This document shows, piece after piece, positions 32,759 through 41,906 of a stretch of DNA of 64,000 nucleotides. The stretch is from contig DATGIL010000093.1 in the NCBI GenBank assembly GCA_035295745.1, positions 16,596 through 80,595 on the forward strand. Direction: 5' to 3'. Position 1 is the stretch's first letter. Each line of letters starts with the position of its first letter. The notes beneath the pieces are model-generated. The model was not told the origin of the DNA. It saw only the letters and a list, made by a program, of their open reading frames with translations, and did no database searches. This DNA is from JAIQFL01 sp035295745. GTDB taxonomy: Bacteria; Acidobacteriota; Terriglobia; Bryobacterales; Bryobacteraceae. Both the position numbers and the translations under genes were made by a program.

Positions 32759-33628
32759 CTATTTCACCAAGAGATCGATATCGATCCATCCATAGATCGG
32801 CCGAAACGCCCGGCCGTCGCGGGTTTCTCCTTCGAGCCCATTAGTGGCTTTGTCGTAGGCCCTGGTGACGTATTTGCCGTCCCAGCCGCCCAGTTGGCCA
32901 TAGTCGGCGGTCTTCCAGTTGGCACCCGAAGGATCGACCATTACTCCGACGTGGGTGATGTGCTGATCGTCCAGAGTACCGCTGCACAGAGCATATAGAT
33001 CGCCGGGCTTGGGTCCGGCGGGGCAGTCCTTCGCGTTGACCCAGGCGTTGTAGCGCCTGCCGGACTCGGGCATGCCTGTGGTGCCGGCAAACTTGAGAGG
33101 CTTCTTTAGTTTGAAAGCGACATATGAGGTGAGGCAGTAACAATTGGTGCCGGCCGCCTTTTGCTCGGGATTGTACATGTTCTTCTTGGCTTTGGCGTCA
33201 CCGAAAGTACAGGGCAAGACCTCGGGAACGATCTGGTTGATGACGGTGCTGCGGATGCCGCTGATGGGACCGCTGGACCCACCAGGCGCGGGTGCGGCCC
33301 CGGCCACTTTCCAGGCGGAGATGGAGTCGGTGAACGCAGTGTCCTTCGGAGCGTAGATTCGGACCTTCCCGGAGACGTGCACCGGATCGGTCTCGCTCGT
33401 AGGCGGGTCCCAGACAATCAGTTGCGTTTTCGCGGGCTTCTGCGCTTGCAGCCAGAGAACTTGCCAGGACTGCGATTCTACAGTTCCACGAGTTGCCAGG
33501 CCGATTCTCTGCATCAGTTGTTGCGGATCGCTTTGCAGGGTCCAGACTTTTCCGCCGAAATCGACTTTCACACTGGCACTCCCCCGGCTGGCGCCAGATT
33601 TATCCGCGATGTCGAAATTGATGATCAT
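32759..33628 (-). CDS. Cytoplasmic NlpC/P60-like papain-fold protein with extra N-terminal domain
   Basis: 289 residues from the ATG at 33628 (MIINFDIADKSGASRG). Residues 1-105 form an unidentified beta-rich domain, 110-122 a Pro/Gly/Ser linker, and the rest resembles an NlpC/P60 or related amidase/peptidase: Cys163/Cys165 in AAGTNCYCLTSYV start the helix, PKPGDLYALCSG is the GD-[LY]-like strand, and H226 in THVGVMVD is the likely catalytic His. Proteins of this fold cut peptidoglycan peptides, but there is no signal peptide, so it would act in the cytoplasm or be exported by another route, for example as an effector. It is the last gene of a minus-strand group with a glycosyltransferase and an alpha/alpha-barrel protein. 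Function inferred only. Confidence 0.6.
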   Translation of the reverse strand: MIINFDIADKSGASRGSASVKVDFGGKVWTLQSDPQQLMQRIGLATRGTVESQSWQVLWLQAQKPAKTQLIVWDPPTSETDPVHVSGKVRIYAPKDTAFTDSISAWKVAGAAPAPGGSSGPISGIRSTVINQIVPEVLPCTFGDAKAKKNMYNPEQKAAGTNCYCLTSYVAFKLKKPLKFAGTTGMPESGRRYNAWVNAKDCPAGPKPGDLYALCSGTLDDQHITHVGVMVDPSGANWKTADYGQLGGWDGKYVTRAYDKATNGLEGETRDGRAFRPIYGWIDIDLLVK

Positions 33629-33688
33629 GTCTTCTGCCTTCCCCAATGAGACGGGCGCAAATTCGCGGTGAAAGCGATCACGAAAAGC

Positions 33689-35017
33689 TCAACAAGCCTC
33701 GAGAACGGCGCGCGCCGGTGCGCAATCTGGCACGAACTGCACCATTTCCGGGCCGTGGAGGTAGGCGACTTCGGGCCGCCATTTGCGGGCCGTCTGCCGC
33801 AGCGCGGCACGAAACGCCTGCGGACCATCGGCCCGGCTGACGAGGACGACTTCGACGCAGGATGCCAGTAGCTCTGGCGAAGGCGTGTCCAGCTTTTCGG
33901 TGTAGCTGACAAGGATGGCGCCAGGCTGCGGGGTAGAACCGGCTATCAGCGTGCGCGGTGTGGCAAGCGCGGCGCGCCCCGGAAAGACTGCGATTCCGCC
34001 GCTGGAGGCTGCCAACAGCAGGTCCTCGGGGAAGCCAGCGGAGGCGATTGGTCCTCCGGCCAGCGCGATTCCGGCGGCGCGGCGCAATGCCTTGGCGCCG
34101 GTCAGTCCGAGGCCGGCTCGAATCCGCAGGCGCACCAGGGCCTGCTGCCAGAGGGTGCGGAACACGCGCCGGTCGACGACCGCCCGCGCCAGAAACTTCA
34201 AGTAGTTCAGATCGAGGATGTCTTCGAGTTGCTCTTCGGTGAAGTATCTCGACGAGGTAGCGCGGTGGCGATGCTCAAGCCGCGCCCCATCGACATAAAC
34301 GCTGGGCCAGCCTCGCAGCCAAGCCCGGTAGCCAAGGTCGAGATCCTCCACATATGCGGGCTCGAAGGCCTGATCCACGGCGCCGAGAGCACGGAGTTTC
34401 GCGGTGTCATAGAGGGTGCATCCACCACTGCCGTAGAGCACGTAGCTTAGATCTTCGCCGGGGAAAGGGTCGATGCAACGGATCGGAAAATCGGCCGGTC
34501 CTGGCTGGGAGTATACGGCTTTGCCGGTCTCTTCACGGCGAACGCCTGCGGGGAAGAAGATCTGGGCCGTGGCGCTGAACAGATCGGGCACTTGCTCGAA
34601 GGCTCTCACCAGAGCCGTGAAGAAGTTCGGCTCGACGATCATGTCGTTATTCAACAGACAGACATGCGAGTGGCGCGCGACGGCAATGCCGCGATTGACG
34701 GCGCGCGCGAAGGAAAGCGGGGGCGCGGAGACCACGATCCGGACCTGCGCCCACGTCGAGCGAAGCCAGTCCGCCGTGCCGTCATTTGAGCCGTTGTCGA
34801 CGACGATGATTTCGGAAGGAAAGCGATCCAACTCGCGCACGATTCCAGGTAGTTGCGCGGCCAGGAGTTCCTTGCCGGCACGAGAGGGAATCACCACCGA
34901 GATCCCAGGCGAGGTGGTGATCGCGGACCAGGACGCGGCGATGCGGATGCGGGGGCGAACCGCGCCGGCAAAGCGCGCCAGTTGATACCAGAATTGGATT
35001 TTGGCGTCCGGCTTCAC
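33689..35017 (-). CDS. Glycosyltransferase, family 2
   Basis: 442 residues. The GT-A core (about residues 40-290) shows SVVIPSRAGKELLAAQLP, IIVVDNGSNDGTADWL, the metal-binding NND in HVCLLNNDMIV and the acceptor-side EDLDLGYRAWLRGW (ED base motif). The C-terminal 150 residues include amphipathic helices and a short extra domain. I start at the GTG at 35017 (VKPDAKIQFWYQLARF) because the frame upstream is antisense-like Arg/Pro sequence; it lies 5 bp after the stop of the upstream gene. It likely transfers a sugar to a cell-surface or protein acceptor; donor and acceptor are unknown. Confidence 0.85.
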   Translation of the reverse strand: MKPDAKIQFWYQLARFAGAVRPRIRIAASWSAITTSPGISVVIPSRAGKELLAAQLPGIVRELDRFPSEIIVVDNGSNDGTADWLRSTWAQVRIVVSAPPLSFARAVNRGIAVARHSHVCLLNNDMIVEPNFFTALVRAFEQVPDLFSATAQIFFPAGVRREETGKAVYSQPGPADFPIRCIDPFPGEDLSYVLYGSGGCTLYDTAKLRALGAVDQAFEPAYVEDLDLGYRAWLRGWPSVYVDGARLEHRHRATSSRYFTEEQLEDILDLNYLKFLARAVVDRRVFRTLWQQALVRLRIRAGLGLTGAKALRRAAGIALAGGPIASAGFPEDLLLAASSGGIAVFPGRAALATPRTLIAGSTPQPGAILVSYTEKLDTPSPELLASCVEVVLVSRADGPQAFRAALRQTARKWRPEVAYLHGPEMVQFVPDCAPARAVLEAC

Positions 35018-35022
35018 GCAGG

Positions 35023-36093
35023 TCAGATCAGCAAATGGCGATGCGCCTGAGCGCCGCCGGCCTGGCAAGTTTCCCAAAGCTGGAGGGCTTGCAACGCGAA
35101 CGCCGTGGAGACCGGGCTGACGTGTGGCGAGCGGCTGCCGGGGCCACGGCCGAACCAGAATCCGCCATCGATCCGGGGGTCGACGTGCACCGCCTGGAAT
35201 TGCAGCAAGCGGCCCGCTTCCTGTTGAGCGGCCTCGCGGTCGAGAGGCGCAGCACCGGCCCAGTCGGCATAGATGCGAATGCGCAGCAGTTGGGCATAGA
35301 CGTCGGACCGTTCGAACTGAGGCCCGATCTCGCGCAGATAATGCGCCACGGATTGGATTCCGGCGCAGAGGGCCGCGGCGCACTCTGCCTCATTTGCGCG
35401 GGGGAGCAATCCTTCCAGAAAGTACAGGAAGGCGTGTAGCCGGTCCACGACCTTGGGATTCTCGGGATGGCCCGGCAGAAAACGGGACCACGTCTGGAGC
35501 GCACACGACAGCATGCGGTCGTAAGGTTCGCGGAACTGAACGTCGCCCGTGGCCTCGGCGAGGTCCCACCACGCCATCGCGGATTTTAGCTGATAGCAGC
35601 CAGGGGATCGCGACCACCGTTGCGGATCTTTGGGCAGTGGCTGCTTGCCTGGCAACGCAATTATAGGGTGGAGTTCGGAGCTATCCGCGGAAGTGAAGTC
35701 GCGCGCCATGAACCTGCCAATGGCCGCGGCGACGTCCAGAAACTCCTCCCCTGAGGCACGCCACACAGACAGCAGACCGCGAACGATGATGCCGCAATCG
35801 AAGAAATAAGCGAGGGATGGTGGATCGAGTTCGAAAGGGATTGTGGCGAACGACTGGTTCCAGGCCGTGCATGCGAGGAATCGGGCCGCGTGTAAGGCGC
35901 GCTCCAGATAACGCGAATCTTTGGTCACGGAATAGAGATACACGAATGCGCTCGCGGCATATCCGGTGATCTCGGTGGATACAGGTTGATTCCGGTCCAG
36001 GCCAGCGTGGTAATAACGGGCAACGCCGCCGTTCGTTTCTTGAATGCCGGAGCGAAGAAACCATTCGCCGGCGCGAGCGAGATGAGGGGACAA
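35023..36093 (-). CDS. Alpha/alpha-barrel protein, possible sugar-processing enzyme
   Basis: 356 residues, almost all helical, with repeating helix-turn-helix units (ITGYAASAFVYLYSVTKDSRYL, SPGCYQLKSAMAWWDLAEAT, NPKVVDRLHAFLYFLEGLLPR, SPVSTAFALQALQLWETC). This is the pattern of six- or seven-hairpin alpha/alpha toroids found in several hydrolases, lyases and epimerases. It has no signal peptide. The start is a TTG at 36093; an in-frame stop lies three codons upstream, so the N-terminus is fixed. Genetic linkage to the glycosyltransferase suggests a role in polysaccharide or glycan handling. No exact family assigned. Confidence 0.6.
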   Translation of the reverse strand: MSPHLARAGEWFLRSGIQETNGGVARYYHAGLDRNQPVSTEITGYAASAFVYLYSVTKDSRYLERALHAARFLACTAWNQSFATIPFELDPPSLAYFFDCGIIVRGLLSVWRASGEEFLDVAAAIGRFMARDFTSADSSELHPIIALPGKQPLPKDPQRWSRSPGCYQLKSAMAWWDLAEATGDVQFREPYDRMLSCALQTWSRFLPGHPENPKVVDRLHAFLYFLEGLLPRANEAECAAALCAGIQSVAHYLREIGPQFERSDVYAQLLRIRIYADWAGAAPLDREAAQQEAGRLLQFQAVHVDPRIDGGFWFGRGPGSRSPHVSPVSTAFALQALQLWETCQAGGAQAHRHLLI

Positions 36094-36301
36094 CTCGATA
36101 GTTTATCGCACTTGCACATGGGCCAGCCTCAAGTGCAGCACCGCTTCGGGGGAGTGGCAATACCGTTAGAATCTGATTCAGGCCCCCAGGTGTCCGCCAG
36201 ACGTTCCAGGTCTCTCCAGGTCGCGGCTTCAGCGCGACGGCGATTAACAGGATCGAGTTTCCGATTCAGATCAACTGAATTCCGCCGGCTGCCCGCAGCA
36301 A

Positions 36302-38479
36302 TCACTGCCGGATATTAACGGTAGCGTTCAGCGGCAGGTTCGCGGAGGAGTCGCCGGCCATCAGGCTGACGGCTTCCGTTTCCACCTGGAAAACTTGAAG
36401 CTTCGTGTCCCAATAGGCCAACCGCGACGCCGGAACAGAGATCTCCACTGTCTTGGTTTCGTTCGGCTGAAGCGTGACGCGCCGGAAGCCCACAAGCTGC
36501 TGCCTCGGGCGCGTTACTTTCGAACCGAGATGCCTGGCATAGATCTGGACCACTTCGTCTCCGCCGCGGCTGCCCGTGTTGGTCACATCCACCTTCACGG
36601 CGATCTCGCCATTCCTGCTGACCTGCGGCTGGCCGGTTCTCAAATTGGCGAGTTGAAACTTGGAGTAGCTGAGGCCGAATCCGAACGGATACAGCGGCTC
36701 GCCCTTGAAGTACATGTAGGTACGGCCGTGCCGGATGTCGTAATCCATCATTGGCGGCAACTGGTCGAGCGACTTCGGCCAGGTCTCCACCAGCCGGCCG
36801 CCGGGATTATAGTCGCCGAATAGAACCTGCGCGAGCGCCGTTCCTTCGTCCTGCGAAGAATGCGCCATATGGAGGATCGCCGGAACGTTGGCCTGGCTCC
36901 AGTTGATCGCGAACGGAAAGCTCGAGACGAGTACCACGATTGTTTTCGGGTTCACCAGGCGAACCTGTTTGACGAGTTGCTCCTGGTACAAATCGATGCT
37001 CTCGCGGTCACGGCCTTCCCGGCCGTCGCTCGGCGACGTGCATGGCAACGTGTCTCCGGCATTGATCCACTCGCGGCCCATATCGGGACCGCATGTCGGA
37101 TCGTTTCCGACAACTACAATCGCCACGTCCGACTTGCGCGCCGCGGCGAGAGCGGCGGCTCCCAGTTCGCTTTCGGCGTAATTCACCGTGATGGCTGAAC
37201 CGGCTTCCTGCTTAATGCCCTGGAGAGGAGTAATCGCGTAGGGAGGCGTGCCCCCGTACCAATCCCAGTGCACCGAGTCCGCAAGCGGCCCGATCACGGC
37301 AATGGATTTGATGGCGTTCTTATTCAGCGGCAGAAGATTTCCCTCGTTCTTCAGAAGGACTACCGACTCAAGGGCCATCTGACGCGAGATGGCGCGATGC
37401 TTGTCCGTGTTCCAGGGATCGGGGGAATCTTTGATCCTGGAGTAGGGGACCAACTCGGGCGGATCCAGCACTCCCAACCGAATCACGGTTCGGAATTTGG
37501 GGCGCAGCGCCTGGTCGATATCCGCCGGGGTCAGCGAGCCATCTTTCAGGCCGGCATTTACTTCGTCAGCATACCGCTCCAGGAACTGGTTGATACCGGC
37601 TTTCAGACTCGCCACGATGGCAGCTTCCAGATTGGGGAACGCGTGACGCGGATTGACGAGGCGCGCGATGGCGCTGCCGTCGCCGGAGACGATGTCGGCT
37701 CCCCACTGCTTCAACACAACGCTGCGGACAACGGGATTCACGGCCATTGCCGTGCCGTTCCAGGCGTTGTAGGAAGCCATCAGCGCTTTCGCGCCGCCTT
37801 CCAGGAAGCCCATACGGAATGGCACGGAGTAATATTCCCAGAACAACCTCTCGTCGAAATCGGAGGAGGAGCCGGCGCGGTTGTCTTCATTGCTATTGGC
37901 GAGGAAGTGCTTCAGAAGCGCGGCCGTCTGCCAGTACTTCGGATCGTCGCCCTGAAGTCCTTTGACGAACGCGGTTGCCATGGTCCCGTTGAAGAACGGA
38001 TCTTCGCCATACACCTCTTCGCTGCGGCCCCAGCGCGGGTCGCGAGCGAGGTCGGCCTGCGGTCCCCAGAGGACCAGGAGTTGCCGGCCGTATTTGGGGG
38101 TCTGACTGATGAAACGGGCTTCGTATCCCTCAACGGACGCGGCCTGACGGACCAGATCGGGGTCCCAACTTTCGCCCATGCCGGGCGGCTGGGGGAACTG
38201 CGTGGTCGTGATCGGCTGTTGCGAGCCTCGGGGGTTGCGCTGTACCACGCCATGAATACCTTCCGAACTGCCGATGTTGGGAACGCCCAACCGTTGCACC
38301 CTGGTGCTGGTGCCCAGGCAGGCAACCTTCTCGTCCATTGTCATCAGCGAGAGGAGATTGTCGATTCGCTTCTCGACCGGAAGATCAGGATTATTGAACG
38401 GGTAAGGCACAGACTGCGCCGAGAGAGGAATGCCTGAGAGAGCAACCAGACAAACCAACGTAGCTTGCAGTTTTTTCAT
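36302..38479 (-). CDS. Secreted GH3 beta-glucosidase/xylosidase-type enzyme
   Basis: 725 residues with signal peptide (MKKLQATLVCLVALSGIPLSAQ), GH3 N-terminal TIM barrel (about 25-330), a second alpha/beta domain and a C-terminal fibronectin-like domain (LANLRTGQPQVSRNGEIAVK, VDVTNTGSRGGDEVVQIYA). The nucleophile region reads WGADIVSGDGSAI with D267 as candidate nucleophile, a variant of the usual SD-x-A. RDPRWGRSEEVYGEDP and KHFLANSNED carry substrate-binding residues of the xylosidase/glucosidase branch. It releases terminal sugars from beta-linked oligosaccharides. It is downstream of a second GH3 gene on the same strand (57 bp gap). Confidence 0.88.
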   Translation of the reverse strand: MKKLQATLVCLVALSGIPLSAQSVPYPFNNPDLPVEKRIDNLLSLMTMDEKVACLGTSTRVQRLGVPNIGSSEGIHGVVQRNPRGSQQPITTTQFPQPPGMGESWDPDLVRQAASVEGYEARFISQTPKYGRQLLVLWGPQADLARDPRWGRSEEVYGEDPFFNGTMATAFVKGLQGDDPKYWQTAALLKHFLANSNEDNRAGSSSDFDERLFWEYYSVPFRMGFLEGGAKALMASYNAWNGTAMAVNPVVRSVVLKQWGADIVSGDGSAIARLVNPRHAFPNLEAAIVASLKAGINQFLERYADEVNAGLKDGSLTPADIDQALRPKFRTVIRLGVLDPPELVPYSRIKDSPDPWNTDKHRAISRQMALESVVLLKNEGNLLPLNKNAIKSIAVIGPLADSVHWDWYGGTPPYAITPLQGIKQEAGSAITVNYAESELGAAALAAARKSDVAIVVVGNDPTCGPDMGREWINAGDTLPCTSPSDGREGRDRESIDLYQEQLVKQVRLVNPKTIVVLVSSFPFAINWSQANVPAILHMAHSSQDEGTALAQVLFGDYNPGGRLVETWPKSLDQLPPMMDYDIRHGRTYMYFKGEPLYPFGFGLSYSKFQLANLRTGQPQVSRNGEIAVKVDVTNTGSRGGDEVVQIYARHLGSKVTRPRQQLVGFRRVTLQPNETKTVEISVPASRLAYWDTKLQVFQVETEAVSLMAGDSSANLPLNATVNIRQ

Positions 38480-38536
38480 GGCTCGTGGCCTGCTGACAGG
38501 CTAGCGCCCTTCGACCGCAATTGCCATCCGGGCCAG

Positions 38537-40669
38537 CTATTTGTAGGTCAGGCCGAAACCGAAAACATACTTGTCGCCCACGCTGTTCTTATAGGCGTAG
38601 TCGAACGCCTCCGCGTAACCTGGCACGTCCGGAGCCTTCCTGTCCACGGCCGCTTGATCCGCCGGTATGGTGAGCGGGAGTTTGCCGGCCGGCTTGAACC
38701 GCCCCTTCACCACGTCCAGCAGTGCCTCGGCCTTCACGTCGAACGTTCCGAGGACAGCGGCGGCGCCGGGTTCCACCTCGTTGATGATCCAGGGATTGAT
38801 GAAATTGATCACCAGCACGGTCGGCTTAGCCGTCTCAATCTGTTTCACCTTGGCGACGTCAACACCCGTGAGCGGGCTCAGCGCGATGTCGGCATAATCG
38901 TGCTCGGGCCGCTGGTAAACAGCGGGGCGCAACCATACCAGGGCCACGTCCGCCTGGTCGATCGAGTCCACGATCTGGACCGACGGGTCCTTCGCGAGCA
39001 AGGCCTTAAGCGCGGCGGTGCCGTTGACCGCAGCGGCGCCTCCTCGCCCGGCGAACTCGCCCCGACCGCCCCTTCTACCGGCCCCCTGTGGATTCGCCCC
39101 AGGCTGGCCCTCTGCCGCACCCGAACCAGCGCCGCCTCCCCTCCCATCGGCTTGGCCGCGGCCCCCCGCGCCACCACGACCAGCGAAGCCTGTGGGCTGA
39201 CCGGCCATGACCTCGACGTACAGCTTCCGGGCACTAGCGAGCGGCAGCAGTTTCCGATCGTTGCGCAAAAGCACGATGGACTTGCGGTGGGCTTCGTCGG
39301 CCCGCGCCGCGGACTCGGGCGAACTGGCGATCTTCTGAGCCGATTCGGGATCCGTGTAAGGATTCTCGAACAGCCCCAGCTGGAAGATCTCCTTCAGCAG
39401 AAGCGCTACCGGCGGAGTGAGGTCCGATTCCTCCAGCAGGTGCTGGTGGACCGCATCCAGCAGCCCCTGGGGATTGTTGCTGTCGGAAAAGAGACTCACG
39501 CCGGCCTTCACCGCTTTGGCGAATCGCTGCGGTGTAGTGAGTTTTTCAACCCCGAAAGCATTGTTGGTGAGGACTCCGGTGTCGGTATTGACGTATCCTT
39601 TAAACCCCATCCGTCCGCGAAGCAGCCGAGTGAGCAGTGTCATGTTGTAAGCTCCGGCGACTTCCTCGAACTGCCGCTTGTCTGACTGCCACCATTGCTT
39701 GGGCAATTGTTCCGCGCTCCGTTCGTTGGAGGGGTTGTTGTAGTAGCTCATGATCGAGCTCGCTCCGGCATCGATGGCGGCCTGGAACGGAGGCAACTGG
39801 TACTTGAATAAGCTGCCGGGTGTTGGATACACGGCCCACTGCCCCCAGTTGTTGTGAGGATCCAGGCCCTTGTCGACGGCGCCATCACCCGGGAAGTGTT
39901 TGATCGATTGCGCTACCGATTGAGGTCCGAGGGCCGGCCCCTGGAAGCCCAGCACGATCTCCCTGGCGATCTCCGCGTTCCATTTCGGGCTTTCCCCGAA
40001 GGTCGTCTGGATGCGGTACCAGCGCGGCTCGGTGGCGACGTCCACCTGATATCCGTAACATTTCTGGATGCCCGAAGCGCGCCACTCCGCGCGCGCGATT
40101 TCGGCGAACGAGCGAATGAGCGTGATGTCATTCGTCGCCGCCAAGCCGAGTGTCCCGGGCCAACTGGAGAATTCGCCGGCCGCCTCGGCTTCTTCATACA
40201 CCAGGTTGTCGCGAACGTGGTTTCGGGGATTCGAGGCAAAGACAATGGGAATGCCCAAGCGCGACTTTTCGGCGAGCTCCTGCGCCGTGTTCGCGCGGGC
40301 CGCCAGTTCCCGCGCCGAGATGTTATCGCGGAGGATGAGGTAGTGGATGTGGCGCTGATTGAGGTACTCGTCCAGAGAACCGGCATTGAACGAAGTGATT
40401 TGCATCAAGCCCGCCTTCTCCTCCAGGGTCATCCTGGAGAGCAGGTCCGCCACACGTTTATCGACCGGGAGTCTCCAGTCCTCGTAGGGGTCGAGTACGC
40501 CGTTGCGATTCAGGTCCTTGAACGAGAGATTGCCGACCTTCAGCAAGGGGGCGACCCGCGCGTCGATCAGCGGTTGTTTTGGCGCGGTGCTCGCCGGCTG
40601 CATCGAGGCGAGCGCCAGAGCCAGAGCCAGCGCGACTGAAACTGAAGTGAATCGTCTTCCGTCCGGCAT
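38537..40669 (-). CDS. Secreted GH3 enzyme with Gly/Arg-rich insert
   Basis: 710 residues; signal peptide (about 1-28, VALALALALASMQPASTA). GH3 barrel with KHFPGDG and NPRNHVRD signatures and the nucleophile motif GYVNTDTGVL (Asp within TDTG). A calcium-like N-terminal stretch (FKDLNRNGVLDPYEDW) precedes the barrel. A low-complexity insert from about 490 to 552 (AGRGGAGGRGQADGRGGG type) interrupts the second domain, but the ends of GH3 (TVLVINFINPWI, KYVFGFGLTYK) are intact. It is close to exo-beta-glucosidases. I use the ATG at 40669 because it begins the signal peptide. It is divergent from the esterase at 40823. Confidence 0.85.
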   Translation of the reverse strand: MPDGRRFTSVSVALALALALASMQPASTAPKQPLIDARVAPLLKVGNLSFKDLNRNGVLDPYEDWRLPVDKRVADLLSRMTLEEKAGLMQITSFNAGSLDEYLNQRHIHYLILRDNISARELAARANTAQELAEKSRLGIPIVFASNPRNHVRDNLVYEEAEAAGEFSSWPGTLGLAATNDITLIRSFAEIARAEWRASGIQKCYGYQVDVATEPRWYRIQTTFGESPKWNAEIAREIVLGFQGPALGPQSVAQSIKHFPGDGAVDKGLDPHNNWGQWAVYPTPGSLFKYQLPPFQAAIDAGASSIMSYYNNPSNERSAEQLPKQWWQSDKRQFEEVAGAYNMTLLTRLLRGRMGFKGYVNTDTGVLTNNAFGVEKLTTPQRFAKAVKAGVSLFSDSNNPQGLLDAVHQHLLEESDLTPPVALLLKEIFQLGLFENPYTDPESAQKIASSPESAARADEAHRKSIVLLRNDRKLLPLASARKLYVEVMAGQPTGFAGRGGAGGRGQADGRGGGAGSGAAEGQPGANPQGAGRRGGRGEFAGRGGAAAVNGTAALKALLAKDPSVQIVDSIDQADVALVWLRPAVYQRPEHDYADIALSPLTGVDVAKVKQIETAKPTVLVINFINPWIINEVEPGAAAVLGTFDVKAEALLDVVKGRFKPAGKLPLTIPADQAAVDRKAPDVPGYAEAFDYAYKNSVGDKYVFGFGLTYK

Positions 40670-40822
40670 TCGGTTTCGCTCCTGAATCGCTATGGTAATC
40701 CCGTTCTGGCTCGCGCGGCCGCAGCGGGGCATTCGCCCGGTTCCGTACCGCACGTGTCTCGGAGTTCAGTGGAAAACGAAAGTGCTATAAAATTCTTAAA
40801 GCTTGGAGGCGACCTTTTTATA

Positions 40823-41893
40823 ATGAAATTCTTCACCATAGCTCTTCTGCTGATTCCCCCTGCATTCGCCCAGATGGCCAGCGTTCCCTGCCTGCCGCCG
40901 CCGGCGCCTGCGCCCCCTGCAAACGCCGCGGGCCAAGGGCGGGCACCAGCGACGCCTCGAACTCCCCCACCGCAATCCGCCGCGGATGTGGCCGAAATCT
41001 CCAGGCTGATGACCCTCCCCGCATTGGGACCGAACCTCGCGGATGGCGATTATTCCAATGGACCGGCCTATCCGACAGCGCCCGAACTCGCGAAACGGGT
41101 CGGCGTCCCCGAGGGCAAAGTGATCGAGTTCGTCATGAACTCCTCTGAAAGCAAGTTCTACCCGGGCTCCAACGGCGGCTTTCAGCGTCATGTCTGTGTC
41201 TATGTTCCGGCGGGATATGCGGGCGCCGAACTTCCCGTGATCGTTTCCGCCGATGCCTACGGTATGCGCTACAACCTGCCCACCATTCTCGACAATATGA
41301 TCTATGACCAGCGCCTGCCCGCCATGGCTGCCGTCATGATCGATAACGGCGGCGCCGAACGGAGCCTGGAATACGACACTGTTTCCTCCAAGTACGTGGA
41401 ATTCGTGGAAGCCGAAGTCCTGCCGCGCGCGGAGAAGGAGGCGAATATCAAGCTGTCCAGGAATCCCGACGCGCGGATGACGCTGGGTGGCAGTTCGGGC
41501 GGAGCGGTCGCGCTGACAATGGCCTGGTTCCGGCCTGACCTCTATCACCGCATCCTCACCTACTCCGGGACGTTCGTGAACCTTCGCAACGGCCCCGAAG
41601 CCCCGCTCGGCGCCTATGAATACATCGAGCACCTCTTCCCCTCCAGCGAGAAGAAGCCGTTTCGATTGTGGATTCAGGTTTCCGAGAACGATAACGGCTC
41701 CAGGACGCCTTCCGAAAACCGCCGCAATTGGGTGATCGCCAACTCCCGGCTGGCGAAAGTCCTCAAGGACAAAGGCTACCCTTACCAGTTCGTCTATTCC
41801 AAGGGTGCGGGTCACACGCAGCGTAAGGTGATCGACAATACTCTCCCGCAGGCACTCGAGTACGTCTGGCTCGATTACAGACCGGCTCGATAG
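40823..41893 (+). CDS. Secreted alpha/beta-hydrolase esterase (Fes/CE1-like)
   Basis: 356 residues from the ATG at 40823 (signal MKFFTIALLLIPPAFAQ), then a Pro/Ala-rich N-terminal linker (about 20-50), then an alpha/beta-hydrolase core: HVCVYVPAGYAGAELPVIVS, nucleophile GGSSGGAV, acid candidates in ENDNGS, and a C-terminal His in GAGHTQRKVIDNTLPQAL. It resembles esterases of the enterochelin/feruloyl-esterase group. A TATAAA (40786-40791) and a GGAGG ribosome binding site precede the start; no clear -35 is seen. It is 13 bp from the convergent alpha-glucuronidase-like gene. Substrate: probably acyl esters of plant polysaccharides (inference from context). Confidence 0.82.
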   Translation: MKFFTIALLLIPPAFAQMASVPCLPPPAPAPPANAAGQGRAPATPRTPPPQSAADVAEISRLMTLPALGPNLADGDYSNGPAYPTAPELAKRVGVPEGKVIEFVMNSSESKFYPGSNGGFQRHVCVYVPAGYAGAELPVIVSADAYGMRYNLPTILDNMIYDQRLPAMAAVMIDNGGAERSLEYDTVSSKYVEFVEAEVLPRAEKEANIKLSRNPDARMTLGGSSGGAVALTMAWFRPDLYHRILTYSGTFVNLRNGPEAPLGAYEYIEHLFPSSEKKPFRLWIQVSENDNGSRTPSENRRNWVIANSRLAKVLKDKGYPYQFVYSKGAGHTQRKVIDNTLPQALEYVWLDYRPAR

Positions 41894-41906
41894 TGGTGCG
41901 GGTTTC

